From: Rana temporaria
Lineage: Eukaryota; Chordata; Amphibia; Anura; Ranidae
DNA: 64,000 bases
Reading direction: 5' to 3'
Assembly (NCBI RefSeq): GCF_905171775.1
Contig: NC_053492.1
Location: 329,060,720 to 329,124,719 of the forward strand
Position numbers and translations under genes: made by a program. Positions 51,959 through 62,537 of this stretch are shown piece after piece (position 1 is the first letter of the stretch; every line of letters begins with the position of its first letter). The notes under the pieces were generated by a model that was not told where the DNA came from, made no database searches, and saw only the letters and a list, made by a program, of their open reading frames with translations.

Positions 51959-53658
51959 TCACTCGTATGTGGAAGCGTAAAAAAAAACACATGCCAATGC
52001 AGAGACCAGGATTGCCAGGACAGGCAGGACAATAATAACGGGTGTCACGCCTATATCCCTGCTTGCTACAGACATGACATGTTTTTGGGGGGCTCGTTGG
52101 GTAGGGGTACTCTCGAGGAGAAACAAAAAATGCCTCTCATGCAGTCGGCTTACAGCATTTGGTTGGGAATGGTGAGGTGCAGAACCGCCTGGATACAGGA
52201 GTTCTAAGATGATCTCATCCTGGAATTTAAGGAAGGATCCAGTGAAGGGTGGTAAGAACGAAAACATTCTTATTGTCCCGCCACTTCACAGCGAGCAAAT
52301 TATTACACCTTGAGCAGGCTCTCTCCCCAGCCTAAGACGGGAATCTACAAGCCACTGGGGAAAGCCCCGGCGATTAGGTCGCACGGTGCCACATGCTCCA
52401 ATCTGATGATCAAACAAGTGACTAAAAAGTGGTACCCCTTTCTGAATAAGGGTCACACCAAGTCCCACAAAATCTTGCCAGCGCTCCCTATGTAATCTGG
52501 GCAGTCCTCCGGCTCTACCTGACTATCTTTTCCCTCATAAACCATAAAGCTCCATGTATAGCCTGTTGCCCTGTCACAGAGCTTATAGAGCTTGACCCCG
52601 TATCTGGCACGCTTGCTGGGAAGGTACTGCTTGAAAGACAAGCGGCCAGAAAATGTTATTAGGGACTCATTAACACAGACAACTTGATGGGGAGTATACA
52701 AGGCTGCAAAACGTTCATTGAAGTGGTTTATGAGGGGCCGAATTTTGTAGAGCCGGTCGTATTCAGGGTCTCCACTTGGTCGACAAAGTTCATTGTCATT
52801 GAAATCCAAGAACCGCAGGATCACCTCGTATCATTTCCTGGCCATGGAAGCAGAGAACACGGGCATATGGTCATGTGGACTTGTGGACCAATAAGTCTGC
52901 AATTCAGGAAATTGGTGTATGGCCATGTTGAGGCAAAGGCCCAGAAAGGTTTTTAAATTCGGAAACCGTAAGTGGTTTCCATTCTCTGGCAAGGACGGAC
53001 TGGAGATTAGCGGCAATGTAATTACCAGCATATAAATTACTCTGGTCCACAATAGATCTATAGAGATCTTCCGTGAAAAACAGCGAATAAAAATCAAGTG
53101 ACGTAAAATCAGCTGTTTCCACCTGAATACCAGGTTGGCCAGTGAATGGGGGAAGTACGGGTTCTGCAGAAGTGGTGGAGACCCAATCAGGATAGGCAAA
53201 TTCTGCAGGAAGGGTACTATGGGCACGACGGGCCTGTCTTTGTCTTCTTCTTGGTGGCAGCAGGATAATACTTGTGCTTGCCACCTCGCCAGCTTGAACT
53301 GCACTTATGGGACTCGCCACGTCACCACGTGATACTGCAGTGATGAACGAACGACAGGGTGTACTAGGCCGCTGGTGCTTGCCAGTTCACCAGAAGCAAT
53401 AGCGGTGCTAGTACTGGCTCTCTGCTCCATACAAGGGTCCTGCGGTTCTTGCTCCTCAACAACATCAGAATGGGGTTGGGTACGCCTGGCCTTAGCAGGG
53501 ACCACAAATTCGTCGACAGAGCTATCTGACATGGAGCCGCTGTCTTCTACTGGGATGTATTCTGAGCCAGAATCTGACAGATGCGTGACCTCCTCTTCAC
53601 TATCTGTCAGGCTCAGAAACTCGTAGGGCTCTTTACTAGTGTACATTTGCTTTGCCAT
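51959..53658 (-). pseudogene. piggyBac-like transposase, frameshifted
   Basis: Pieces in order on the minus strand. 53658-53305: acidic N-terminus (SLTDSEEEVTHLSDSGSEY). 53320-52904: FTSLDFYSLFFTEDLYRSIV and NLYAGNYIAAN. 52824-52453: SLITFSGRLSFKQYLPSKRA, GVKLYKLCDRATGYTWSFMV, then YIGSAGKILWDL. 52468-52286: PLFSHLF and GTVRPNRRGFP. Finally a Cys-rich tail coded around 52090-51980 (CHVC, YYCPACPGNPGLC). The first catalytic Asp of the DES motif is Asn (CVNESLITF). The segment that should carry YVDNFYTS with the second Asp is deleted. There are several frameshifts. It is dead, but clearly the coding remnant of the surrounding TTAA element. Confidence 0.9.
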
Positions 53659-53659
53659 T

Positions 53660-54007
53660 TTGGGCTCTAAATTTAGTGGTACACTAGTAAGGATTCACAG
53701 GTAAAAAAGCACCTGACCTGTCAGCAAATGTAGAAAACGCTTAAAAAAAACTGTTTTAGCGATCGCAGGGATCAGGCCTGTCTAGGTGAATGCTGCAGTT
53801 ATGTGTGTTGTGTTTTGTAAGTGACAGTAATCGATCGATACTGCACTTGGGTGGGCTGGGCGGAGGGGCAAAACGCAGGTTCTAGCGGGTATCTGGGCTG
53901 ATCCTGCTAACAATGCGTTTTTGGGAACCCTAAACTGCTGGGTACACTAGTATAGATCTGATCAGATCAGATATTGATCTGTTCAGATACTATACCACTA
54001 AGGGGGT
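53660..54007. other. piggyBac 5' region before the transposase
   Basis: Non-coding; has TCTGATCAGATCAGATATTG palindromic steps near 53957 and a GGTACACTAGTA-type phrase at 53672 and 53940. A promoter cannot be pinpointed. Confidence 0.4.
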
Positions 54008-54012
54008 GTATG

Positions 54013-54954
54013 TGTTAGGATTCAGTTCACGTGTATCCCAGAAGCCAGCAGGTTCTGATCAGCCACACCTTTAAGGCTGCTCCACCCTTCCCCCAGCGCG
54101 TCACGATTCTGGTCCCTTCCTGTCTGCCTGCCTGCTACCAGCTTGTGCCTGATAACTTGCCCTTGCCCTTGTCCTGATCCACCCTGCACCCTTCTTGACT
54201 TGTTCTATGCTCTTGTCCCCAGCCGTGTCCTTTTCCTTGCATTGCTGTTGCCTTTTCCCTTATGTTGTAGATATTGTATATAGATAGCTGTTAGGTTTAT
54301 TAGTTATTCTTATTCTTGTTTGCTGGAGTGGTTTATGTTTTCACTGGTTGCTGTATATGTTTATTGGTGTATGTTCACTGTAAATAAATATCACTTAAAG
54401 TGGAGGTTCACCCAAAAAAAATCTATTTTTAACATTAGATTGAGGCTAATTGTGTGAAGCAGAATCGGGTGTTTTTTTTTTAAAATCAATGCAGTACTTA
54501 CCGTTTTAGAGATCGATGTTCTCTGCGGCTTCCGGGTATGGGCTGCGGGACTGGGCGTTCCTATTTGATTGACAGCCTTCCGACGGTCGCATACAGCGCA
54601 TCACGAGTTCCCGAAAGTAGCCGAACGTCGGTGCGCAGGCGCCATATAGAGCCGCACCGACGTTCGGCAACTCGTGACGTGCTGTATGCGACCGTCGGAA
54701 GGCTGTCAATCAAATAGGAACGCCCAGTCCCGAAGATCATACCCGGAAGCCACGTAGAACATCGATCTCTAAAACGGTAAGTACTGCATTGATTTAAAAA
54801 AAAACACCCGATTCTGCTTCGCACAATTAGCCTCAATCTAATGTTAAAAAATGTTTTCCGGGTGAACCCCCGCTTTAATATATATATCCTTTGTTTGGTC
54901 TTAGTTCCTTTGTGTAGCATACGTGTCTGGTCACCTTAGCCGCTGACCCTGACA
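54013..54954 (+). mobile_element. Solo LTR with 5-bp TSD, holding a MITE
   Basis: TGTTAGGATTC to CCCTGACA, flanked by GTATG at 54008-54012 and 54955-54959. AATAAA at 54383 gives the orientation. The LTR is about 470 bp once the MITE at 54399-54874 is removed. CCTTGCCCTTGTCC pyrimidine-rich repeats lie in the first half. No internal genes. Confidence 0.8.
54399..54874. mobile_element. Foldback TTAA MITE (AGTGGAGGTTCACCC ends)
   Basis: TTAA at 54395-54398 and 54875-54878; ends AGTGGAGGTTCACCC and GGGTGAACCCCCGCT. Nearly the whole 476 bp is one inverted repeat: CTTCCGACGGTCGCATACAG pairs with CTGTATGCGACCGTCGGAAG, and CGAACGTCGGTGCG with CGCACCGACGTTCG. The centre is near 54645. Confidence 0.9.
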
Positions 54955-55052
54955 GTATGCTTTGCGCGTGGGTGTAAGCGTTACTGGCACTAACCTAACG
55001 CTGCCTGGGGCGACGCAGACCCTGACTGACGCTAAAATGTAATTGATATCAC

Positions 55053-55322
55053 CAGAGCTTTTTTTCTCAGAAAATAGGTGCAGGAACTCAACCACAACCT
55101 GTTCAGATTTCACAAACAGTAGAAGGGTCTTAAAGGGGCATTAAATACCAGGATTGCATTACATACAGAGTGCAGAGTCCAGGGGATTACAAAGCTGTCA
55201 CTTGTAAACACAGAAACCAGACTTCTGTGTTTACAAGTGATTGTGGTGAGCAGGCACCAAAGGGTCTGAGCCAAAGGTGGTGGAACTGAGTTCCACCAAG
55301 TTCCCCCTGAAAAAAAGCCCTG
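55053..55322. mobile_element. Small hAT MITE with 8-bp TSD
   Basis: Exact duplication GATATCAC at 55045-55052 and 55323-55330. Ends CAGAGCTTTTTTTC and GAAAAAAAGCCCTG. The interior has CACTTGTAAACACAGAA inverted as TTCTGTGTTTACAAGTG. Confidence 0.92.
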
Positions 55323-55330
55323 GATATCAC

Positions 55331-55830
55331 CCGCCTGGCGATCAGGGCTTAAACCTTTATTGGGTTATATACGGCAGGTGCCCTGATGCTATAAACAGCA
55401 AACTAACCGGTGTCACCCGTAACACTTATACGGTGATCACTGGTGAAAGAGTTAACTAGGAGGCAATCAGGGGGTTAAAATCTTTATTAGGTAATATATG
55501 GGGGTACCTGACGCTATATAAAAACCTGGCGGCGAACCTAAATAACTAAATAAATAACTGGCTAACCAGCGTCACCAGTGACACTTATACAGTGATCACT
55601 GGTGAAAGGGTTAACTCTAGGGGCAATCAGGGGTTAAAACCTTTATTAGAAAATGTATGGGGGTACCTGACGCTATAAAAACCTGGCGGCGAACCTAAAA
55701 ACATAACTGGCTACCTAGCGGCACCAGCGACAATAATACAGCGATCATAAAAATGATCGATCGCTTAGTGACACTGGCGATAGGGGGTGAAAGGGTTAAC
55801 TAGGGGCAATCAAGGGGTTAAACCTTTATT
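55331..55830. repeat. piggyBac right subterminal tandem repeat
   Basis: About three to four units of 150-180 bp built on GGCAATCAGGGGTTAAAACC, TTTATTAG, GGGGGTACCTGACGCTATA, CCTGGCGGCGAACCTAA and GTGATCACTGGTGAAAGGGT. It ends in a G run at 55826. Together with the left-end units this gives the element repeated subterminal regions. Confidence 0.85.
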
Positions 55831-56374
55831 GGGGGGGGGGGGGGTAGTGGGCTACCCTGGACCTAAAGGGACCTAAAGCTAATGTCCCTAACACTTTTTA
55901 CAGTCACAAATGCAGCGATCAATAAATAAATGATCACTGCAATCAGTGACACTGTGACTGGGGGGGAGTGATCGGGGGGTGATCTGGGGGTGACTGGGGG
56001 GGTTAGTGTGCCTATATGTACTGGTGTTAGTATGCCGTTTGGTGCAACTCACTTTTAGATGTCTTCTCTCCTCTCATCGGATGAAAAGACCGCCACGAGG
56101 AGAGATGACATCACTTCCTCATGCCTGTGTTTACAGTTCTCAGGCAGGGGAAGCAGGTGATTCGCTGGGAGCGATCGCGAAGGGGTGGCCAGAAACCAAT
56201 GGCCTCCCCCTCATCCCGGATCGCTCCCACAGCAAACCGGACTGCCGCATGTACCAGGGGGGGGGGTCCGATTGAACCCCCGACCCGTGGGAAGGCAGCC
56301 ACGTACAGGTACGTGATTGTGTCTGTACGTGCCATTCTGCCGACGTATATGTACATGTGGTGGTCCTTAAGTGG
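55831..56374. other. piggyBac right terminal region
   Basis: Non-coding end segment with GATCACTGCAATCAGTGACAC, GGGTGATCTGGGGGTGACTG and CGTACAGGTACGTG motifs, reaching the terminal CTTAAGTGG. No gene. Confidence 0.6.
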
Positions 56375-56378
56375 TTAA

Positions 56379-56521
56379 CGTACCTAAAAGACCTTAAAAG
56401 TTCTCAACTTTCCAAATCTACCCAAGAGGTTTCAGGCGATTTGGTGTCCCACAAGGCAAACTAGGGACATTAAGCTTGTTTTTTTGGGGAGCTTAATGTG
56501 GCTTAACGTACCTAAAAGACC
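56379..56521. repeat. Old tandem repeat, segment 3
   Basis: CGTACCTAAAAGACCTTAAA occurs twice here (56380 and 56508), about 128 bp apart, with GATTTGGTGTCCCACAAGGC and AAGCTTGTTTTTTTGGGGAG between. It shows the array sequence without insertions. Confidence 0.8.
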
Positions 56522-57298
56522 TTAAAGGGGTTGTAAAAGACATTTTTTTTTCATAATAAGCATCCTTTACTGCAGACATTCCTCTTTTCACTTCCTCATT
56601 GTTCGTTTTTGCTCAGAAGTTGCTCTATTTCTTCTCTGTTCTGTTCACTTCCTGCTTGTCTGATTTTACTGACCACCGTGAAGGGAGGCTTTACTGCGCT
56701 GGTCAGTAACGTGCTCGCCCCCTCTTGGGAACTACATCTGTGCGGCAGGATGCTCTCTACATGTTAGAGACTTCAAGGAGGTGTGAATTACTGGGCGTGC
56801 CGCAATTCATACTGGGAAATGTAGTTATTACATGGGCGTGACCACGTGATCTAATCGTCCAATCAGGTGCGCGGGATCCCGGGACTCACGGCGACAGGAG
56901 GAGGAATCCCCAGGAGCTACACTAAGTGAGACGCCTGCAAACCTAATGATTGAGACACAGCGCCATATTTGAATCCTTTTACTAGTAAGCATAACATTGA
57001 AGAGCTCTTGTATCCTGTACAAATAAACGATTTTACATTATGCAGAGTCTCTCTCTTATCCTTACATGATTACATGAATTTGAGCACCTCCAGAGGCTAT
57101 CAGGTGTCAGGAGAAGGACGGAGGAGAGATCCAGCTGTATCTGAATACTCTGCTGAAAGACAGCCAGCGATCCGTGCCTATTGATACCATCTATCTGCAT
57201 AGTTGCCAACATTTGAAAAAAAATTCCAGGGACACTTTGCAGCACAGCTATTAATTAATTACCACACTCACTTCCCCGAAGCTCCACCCACTCCGCAG

Positions 57299-58890
57299 TA
57301 TGTACAGGAGAGGAGGAGTGCAGAGGGTATGATGGGGGCAGTATGTAGAGGAGAGGAGGAGTGCAGAGGGTATGATGGGGGCAGTGTGTACAGGAGAGGA
57401 GGAGTGCAGAGGGTATGATGGGGGCAGTGTGTACAGGAGAGGAGGAGGAGTGCAGAGGGTATGATGGGGGCAGTGTGTACAGGAGAGGAGGAGGAGTGCA
57501 GAGGGTATGATGGGGGCAGTGTGTACAGGAGAGGAGGAGGAGTGCAGAGGGTATGATGGGGGCAGTGTGTACAGGAGAGGAGGAGTGCAGAGGGTATGAT
57601 GGGGGCAGTGTGTACAGGAGAGGAGGAGGAGTGCAGAGGGTATGCTGGGGCAGTGTGTACAGGAGAGGAGGAGTGCAGAGGGTATGCTGGGGCAGTGTGT
57701 ACAGGAGAGGAGGAGTGCAGAGGGTATGATGGGGGCAGTGTGTACAGGAGAGGAGGAGTGCAGAGGGTATGATGGGGGCAGTATGTACAGGAGAGGAGGA
57801 GTGCAGAGGGTATGATGGGGGCAGTATGTACAGGAGAGGAGGAGGAGTGCAGAGGGTATGCTGGGGCAGTGTGTACAGGAGAGGAGGAGTGCAGAGGGTA
57901 TGCTGGGGCAGTGTGTACAGGAGAGGAGGAGTGCAGAGGGTATGATGGGGGCAGTGTGTACAGGAGAGGAGGAGGAGTGCAGAGGGTATGATGGGGCAGT
58001 GTGTACAGGAGAGGAGGAGTGCAGAGGGTATGATGGGGGCAGTATGTACAGGAGAGGAGGAGTGCAGAGGGTATGATGGGGGCAGTATGTACAGGAGAGG
58101 AGGAGGAGTGCAGAGGGTATGATGGGGGCAGTGTGTACAGGAGAGGAGGAGTGCAGAGGGTATGATGGGGGCAGTGTGTACAGGAGAGGAGGAGTGCAGA
58201 GGGTATGATGGGGGCAGTATGTACAGGAGAGGAGGAGTGCAGAGGGTATGATGGGGGCAGTATGTACAGGAGAGGAGGAGGAGTGCAGAGGGTATGCTGG
58301 GGCAGTGTGTACAGGAGAGGAGGAGTGCAGAGGGTATGCTGGGGCAGTGTGTACAGGAGAGGAGGAGTGCAGAGGGTATGATGGGGGCAGTGTGTACAGG
58401 AGAGGAGGAGTGCAGAGGGTATGATGGGGGCAGTGTGTACAGGAGAGGAGGAGTGCAGAGGGTATGATGGGGCAGTATGTACAGGAGAGGAGGAGTGCAG
58501 AGGGTATGCTGGGGCAGTGTGTACAGGAGAGGAGGAGTGCAGAGGGTATGATGGGGCAGTGTGTACAGGAGATGAGGAGTGCAGAGGGTATGATGGGGGC
58601 AGTGTGTACAGGAGAGGAGGAGTGCAGAGGGTATGATGGGGGCAGTGTGTACAGGAGAGGAGGAGTGCAGAGGGTATGATGGGGGCAGTGTGTACAGGAG
58701 AGGAGGAGGAGTGCAGAGGGTATGATGGGGGCAGTGTGTACAGGAGAGGAGGAGTGCAGAGGGTATGATGGGGCAGTATGTACAGGAGAGGAGGAGTGCA
58801 GAGGGTATGATGGGGCAGTATGTACAGGAGAGGAGGAGTGCAGAGGGTATGATGGGGGCAGTTAGTACAGGAGAGGAGGTTGGAGGGTAT
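57299..58890. repeat. 43-bp minisatellite, about 37 copies
   Basis: Unit GTATGATGGGGGCAGTGTGT followed by ACAGGAGAGGAGGAGTGCAGAGG in the next 23 bases. Length variants are 42 bp (GGGG for GGGGG) and 46 bp (an added GAG). TGTGT/TATGT and ATGATG/ATGCTG variants appear in repeated order, suggesting multi-unit duplications. ORFs across it are artefacts of composition. Confidence 0.95.
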
Positions 58891-59984
58891 GGCGGTGGCA
58901 GTATGGGGAGGGATTTCTTGTGGTGTCTATGGGGTAATCAGGAAGTGATGTTGGGAAGATAAGGGAAGGAAAGTGACCATGGAATGATGTCCCTCAGCTG
59001 GGGGGGGGGGGGGGTAGGAAGCAGCTTGGAGTGATGTCTGTATGATGTGATCTGGGGGTGATGCAACCTGGGGGCAGTATGTACAGGAGAGGGGGACTGA
59101 GAAGTGGTCAGATAGCGATAATGGTCAGATATAATAATAAAAAAAAAACTCATCCACTAAAAACATTTAAAACAATGAATCATACAACAGTACTAGATGT
59201 AAGTACAGATCTATGCAATCCAGTTTATAGCACTCTGCATCCAATCCAATTGCTCAGACTAGATCATGTGGAGTCATTTATAGCCATTCATGTAACCTGT
59301 GTGTGTATGTGGTGAGTTCACACTTCTGATTGCACAGACTCAGAACCTGTATACATGTACAATCAGAGGTGTGAACTCACCACATACACACACAGGTTAC
59401 ATGAATGGCTATAAATGACTCCACATTATCTAGTCTGAGCAATTGGATTGGATGATGTTTGCACAGAGTGTTCATGCTTAGAAGTGATCTGTCAAAATGT
59501 GTTTGGGCTGCAGACCTCCCCCACACTCCCTCCCCTCCCCCACACTCAAACTCACTATCTCCCCCGATTCTTCTCCTAAGAAAAAATCTCCTTGAAAGTG
59601 TGTACTACTATCCACCCTAGGAAACTTCCCACAGAAAAGTTCAGCTCACTCACCTCCTCCCTTCCTCTGGCCAGCCGACAGGAGCTACAGTGAGCTCCGC
59701 CTCCCAGGTCTCACAGCACAGCGCGCTGCTGATTGGAGGGGGAGGCTGAGTCAGAGATAACAAGGACCCCGCACAGGCAGCACGAGACTGGAAGGAGGGA
59801 GGGAGGGGACAGAAAGGAGCTTTGCATCCCAAACACACACCGCAGGCTCAGGTCCCTGCTGAGACCCAGAAGCCGCACCTGCCTTCCCCAATAGCCGGGA
59901 CAAGTCCCGGCAGGCTAAATTAGCTGGGACTAGGTCCCAAATAACGGGACTGTCCCTTTAAAAACGGGACAGTTGGCAAGTATG
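58891..59984. other. Right interior of the GTTGCCAAC element
   Basis: Holds the inverted repeat at 59238-59457, a C-rich stretch at 59516-59570, and a GC-rich end. No gene recognised. Confidence 0.4.
59238..59457. repeat. Long near-perfect palindrome, arms about 96 bp
   Basis: 59238-59332 pairs with 59360-59457 (CATCCAATCCAATTGCTCAG against CTGAGCAATTGGATTGGATG; GGTGAGTTCACAC against GTGTGAACTCACC) around a 27-base spacer. Only a few mismatches. Confidence 0.9.
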
Positions 59985-60569
59985 TATCTGGTGAGTGAGG
60001 TCCCTTAGGGGATCCCTACGAGTCAAATGTGTACAACAGCACAATTATTGCAGAAGTGTTTTGCAACTTTGTATTTGTAGGACTGGTGAAAGAACCCTGC
60101 GTTTTTGTGCATGATAACATCTGAGACATTCATCATTATCTATTGATTCCAGAGCAGATTTTGTTTGCATTGAGGACTGTTTTATTTTTATTTTAGAGCA
60201 GAATCTTTGCATTGAGGACTCTGTTATTCCTTTGAAGATCCACTGAGTTTATTTATGTGGTAATTCTTATTGATATCTCGCATCAGAGACTTCATATTTT
60301 TTAGCAGGATGTGGTAACACATTTATGGTTTAAGCACGGAGGTCTTATAACTAGCGCTGTTAATGTTTATTTTAATTGGTGTATTAGACCATTGATTTTA
60401 TAGGCATACTTGAATTAGTTCTTACATGAACGAGGGATGCAAGCCAGGAAGTGAATGAGAGAACAAAAAATAGAACGCCAAGGTGATATAGATGAAGGAA
60501 TTTAATAGGTATTTACACGGTTTTTAACAGAATCATTACACTATTCTGTCTGTCTACCTTGCAGACTAG

Positions 60570-61310
60570 GGGCCGGATTCAGATACATTGGCGTATCTGT
60601 CCGGCCCGCGTAACGTATCTCCGATACGTTACGCCGCTCTAACTTTGGGCGCAAGTTCTTTATTCACAAAGAACTTGCGCCCTTAGTTAGAGCGGCGTAA
60701 CGTATGTGTTGCGGCGTAAGGCCGCGTAATTTAAATGGGTATGTAGGGGGCGTGTTTTATTTAAATTTCCCTTGACCCCGCGTTTTTTACGTTTTACTTG
60801 TACGGCGCATGTGCCGTACGTAAAATCTCCCAGTGTGCATTGCTCTAAATGACGTCGCAAGGACGTCATTGCTTTCGTCGTGAATGTAAATTACGTCCAT
60901 CCGTATTCGCGAATGACTTACGCAAACAACGTAAAAATTTCAAAACTCGGCGCGGAAACGACGACCATACTTAACATTGGCTGCGCCTCATAGACCCAGG
61001 GGTAACTATACGCCGGAAAAAGCAGAACGCAAACAACGTAAAAAAAAAGCCGGGCAGTCGTTCGCTTCTGAATCGGCGTAACTCCTCATTTGCATATTCC
61101 TTGCGTATACAAACGGAACCGCCACCTAGCGGCCAGCGTGAGATTGCAGCCTAAGATCCGATGGTGTAAGTCACTTACACCTGTCGGATCTTAGGGAGAT
61201 CTATGCGGAACCTGATTCTATGAATCAGGCGCATAGATCCGACCGACGGAACTCAGAGATACGACGGCGTATCAGGAGATACACCGTCGTATCTCTATCT
61301 GAATCCGGAC
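60570..61310. mobile_element. GGGCCAGATTC-family MITE G3
   Basis: Ends GGGCCGGATTCAG and CTGAATCCGGAC; subterminal GATACGACGGCGTATC and ACACCGTCGTATCT. About 740 bp, CpG-rich, with GCGGCGTAACGTA blocks. It inserted in the TTAA MITE at the GCAGAC/ATTCATTTTAGGC site, intact at 38140-38156. Confidence 0.85.
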
Positions 61311-61394
61311 GATTAATTTTAGGCAAAACATTTTTTTCCTTTACAACTCCTTTAAATGTTAATTTCCCCCAAACTTCACACAAAAGAAGACTCT

Positions 61395-62078
61395 GGCCCA
61401 GATTCTCAATGGGCTTACGACGGCGCAACGCCATTTGCGCCGTCGTATGTCCTAATCTGGGCCGTCGCATCTATGCGACTGATTCTTAGAATCAGTTAAG
61501 CATAGATATCCCTTAGATCTGACAGGCGTAAGGCTCTTACGCTGTCAGATCTTAAATGCAATTTTTTTTCCCGCCGCTAGGTGTCGCCTCGTCGTTTTCC
61601 CCGTCGTCTATGCAAATTAGCTATTTACGCGAGATTCCCGAACGTATGCGCGGACGACGCATCGAATTTACGACGTTTACGTAAGCGTAAACTTGCCCCT
61701 GCTATATGAGGGGTAAGTTTACGTAGGTCCGTCGTATGCCATGTTAAGTATGGCGTCGGGACAGCGTCGTCTTTTTCCGTTGTTTACGTTGTTTTCCTAA
61801 GTCGTCCGCGAATACGACTTTACGTTTTCCGTCGTGAGCTGGAGCATGCGCACTGGGCTATTTTTCCGCCCGGCGCATGCGCAGTTCGGGGGCGCGCTTA
61901 ATTTAAATACAAGCCGCCCCCTTTGAATTACGCGGCCTTACGCCAGGCCATTTACACTACGCCGCCGCAAATTACAGAGCAAGTGCTTGGAGAATACAGC
62001 ACTTGCTCCAGTATTTTGCGGCGGCGTAGTGTAAATGGCTTACGCTACGCCACCGCAGATTCTACGAGAATCTGGCCC
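61395..62078. mobile_element. GGGCCAGATTC-family MITE G2, complete
   Basis: Ends GGCCCAGATTCTC and GAGAATCTGGCCC, with TCT on both sides (61392-61394 and 62079-62081). The empty site AGAAGACTCTATCCATGCC is present at 36783. 684 bp, almost the same length as G1 (685 bp). GCGGCGTAGTGTAAATGG is paired near the right end. Confidence 0.9.
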
Positions 62079-62081
62079 TCT

Positions 62082-62529
62082 ATCCATACCAACATATTCA
62101 GAAATTTTCAGCTCATTTGTTTAATCACACCAAAAGTTATTCACATAAAGCTATATTTTACAATGCTAAAACATTTAATGTGAAATTGGCTTAATGTAGC
62201 TTAACGAGTAACAAAGTGCCTAAACCTCAATCAAATGCCCTGAAACTTTGGACAGCCTAATGCCCCGTACACATGATCACTTATTGTCTTGGTTAAAAAG
62301 GTCATTTTTTTTTCATCACAAAAAGTGATCGTGTGTACGGGGCATAAGATGTCAACTTCCCAAACCTATTCAAGAAGTTTTGTGCGATTTAGTGTTCCAC
62401 AAGGCAAACTAGGTACATTAAGCTTCTTTTTTGGGGCGCTTAATGTGGCTTAACGTACAAAAAAGAGCTTAGATGTTAACCAATTTCCCCTGAAACTTTG
62501 ACTCTGTCTATGTTAACCATATAGCGACC
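62082..62529. repeat. Old tandem repeat, segment 4
   Basis: Runs ATCCATACCAACATATTCAG, CACACCAAAAGTTATTCACA, TGTAGCTTAACGAG, AAAGTGCCTAAACC, CACAAGGCAAACTAGG, TTTTTTGGGGCGCTTAATG and GATGTTAACCAATTTCCCC, that is more than one cycle of the unit. A small MITE sits at 62261-62346. Confidence 0.78.
62261..62346. mobile_element. Mini-MITE with GCCCCGTACACA ends
   Basis: ATGCCCCGTACACATGATCA and TGATCGTGTGTACGGGGCAT bracket a 46-bp AT-rich centre. It lies inside AGCCTAAGAT of the array at a TA. Its ends share the GGCCCCGTACACA core with the larger palindromic MITEs P1-P6. Confidence 0.8.
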
Positions 62530-62537
62530 GCTGCATG

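Larger units (their letters stand above)
39349..56374 (-). mobile_element. piggyBac-like transposon, about 17 kb with nested insertions
   Basis: The left flank is TTGA (39345-39348, mutated TTAA) and the right flank is TTAA (56375-56378). Ends are CCACTTAAGACCCGG and GGTGGTCCTTAAGTGG. The array sequence GAGCTTAATGTGGCTTAACG at 56491 shows the empty site. It contains subterminal repeats at both ends, a broken transposase gene, a hAT transposon, two solo LTRs and small MITEs. Confidence 0.8.
57198..59984. mobile_element. DNA element with GTTGCCAAC ends, holding a minisatellite
   Basis: Ends CATAGTTGCCAAC and GTTGGCAAGTATG; TATCTG on both sides (57192-57197, 59985-59990). Left part has TTCCAGGGACACTTTG; right part has AACGGGACTGTCCCTTT and GGGACAAGTCCCGG. 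No transposase. The superfamily is uncertain. Confidence 0.7.
56835..60415. mobile_element. Penelope-like or other retroelement remnant PLE4
   Basis: The 13-bp duplication TAGTTATTACATG/TAGTTCTTACATG lies at 56822-56834 and 60416-60428. The MITE copy near 37990-38010 has only one, which proves the insertion. The insert (56835-57197 plus 59991-60415) is non-coding, AT-rich at the right, and has CTGGTGAGTGAGG at 59988, like the CTGGTAAG site in PLE1-3, and AACTAGCGCT near its end. The duplication length fits PLE1 and PLE2. Penelope identity is inferred, not proven. Confidence 0.55.
56526..61351. mobile_element. TTAA MITE (AAGGGGTTGTAAA ends), split twice
   Basis: TTAA at 56522-56525 and 61352-61355. 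MITE pieces are 56526-56834, 60416-60569 and 61311-61351. They match the other copy of the family (36863-38182) in order. The inserts are PLE4 and the GGCCGGATTC MITE. Confidence 0.85.

Noticed and set aside
57203..58962. Several 65-75-codon ORFs of a VCTGEEECRGYDG-like repeat
   Set aside because: The 43-bp unit is not a multiple of three and the frames break at each length variant, so no real protein is coded.
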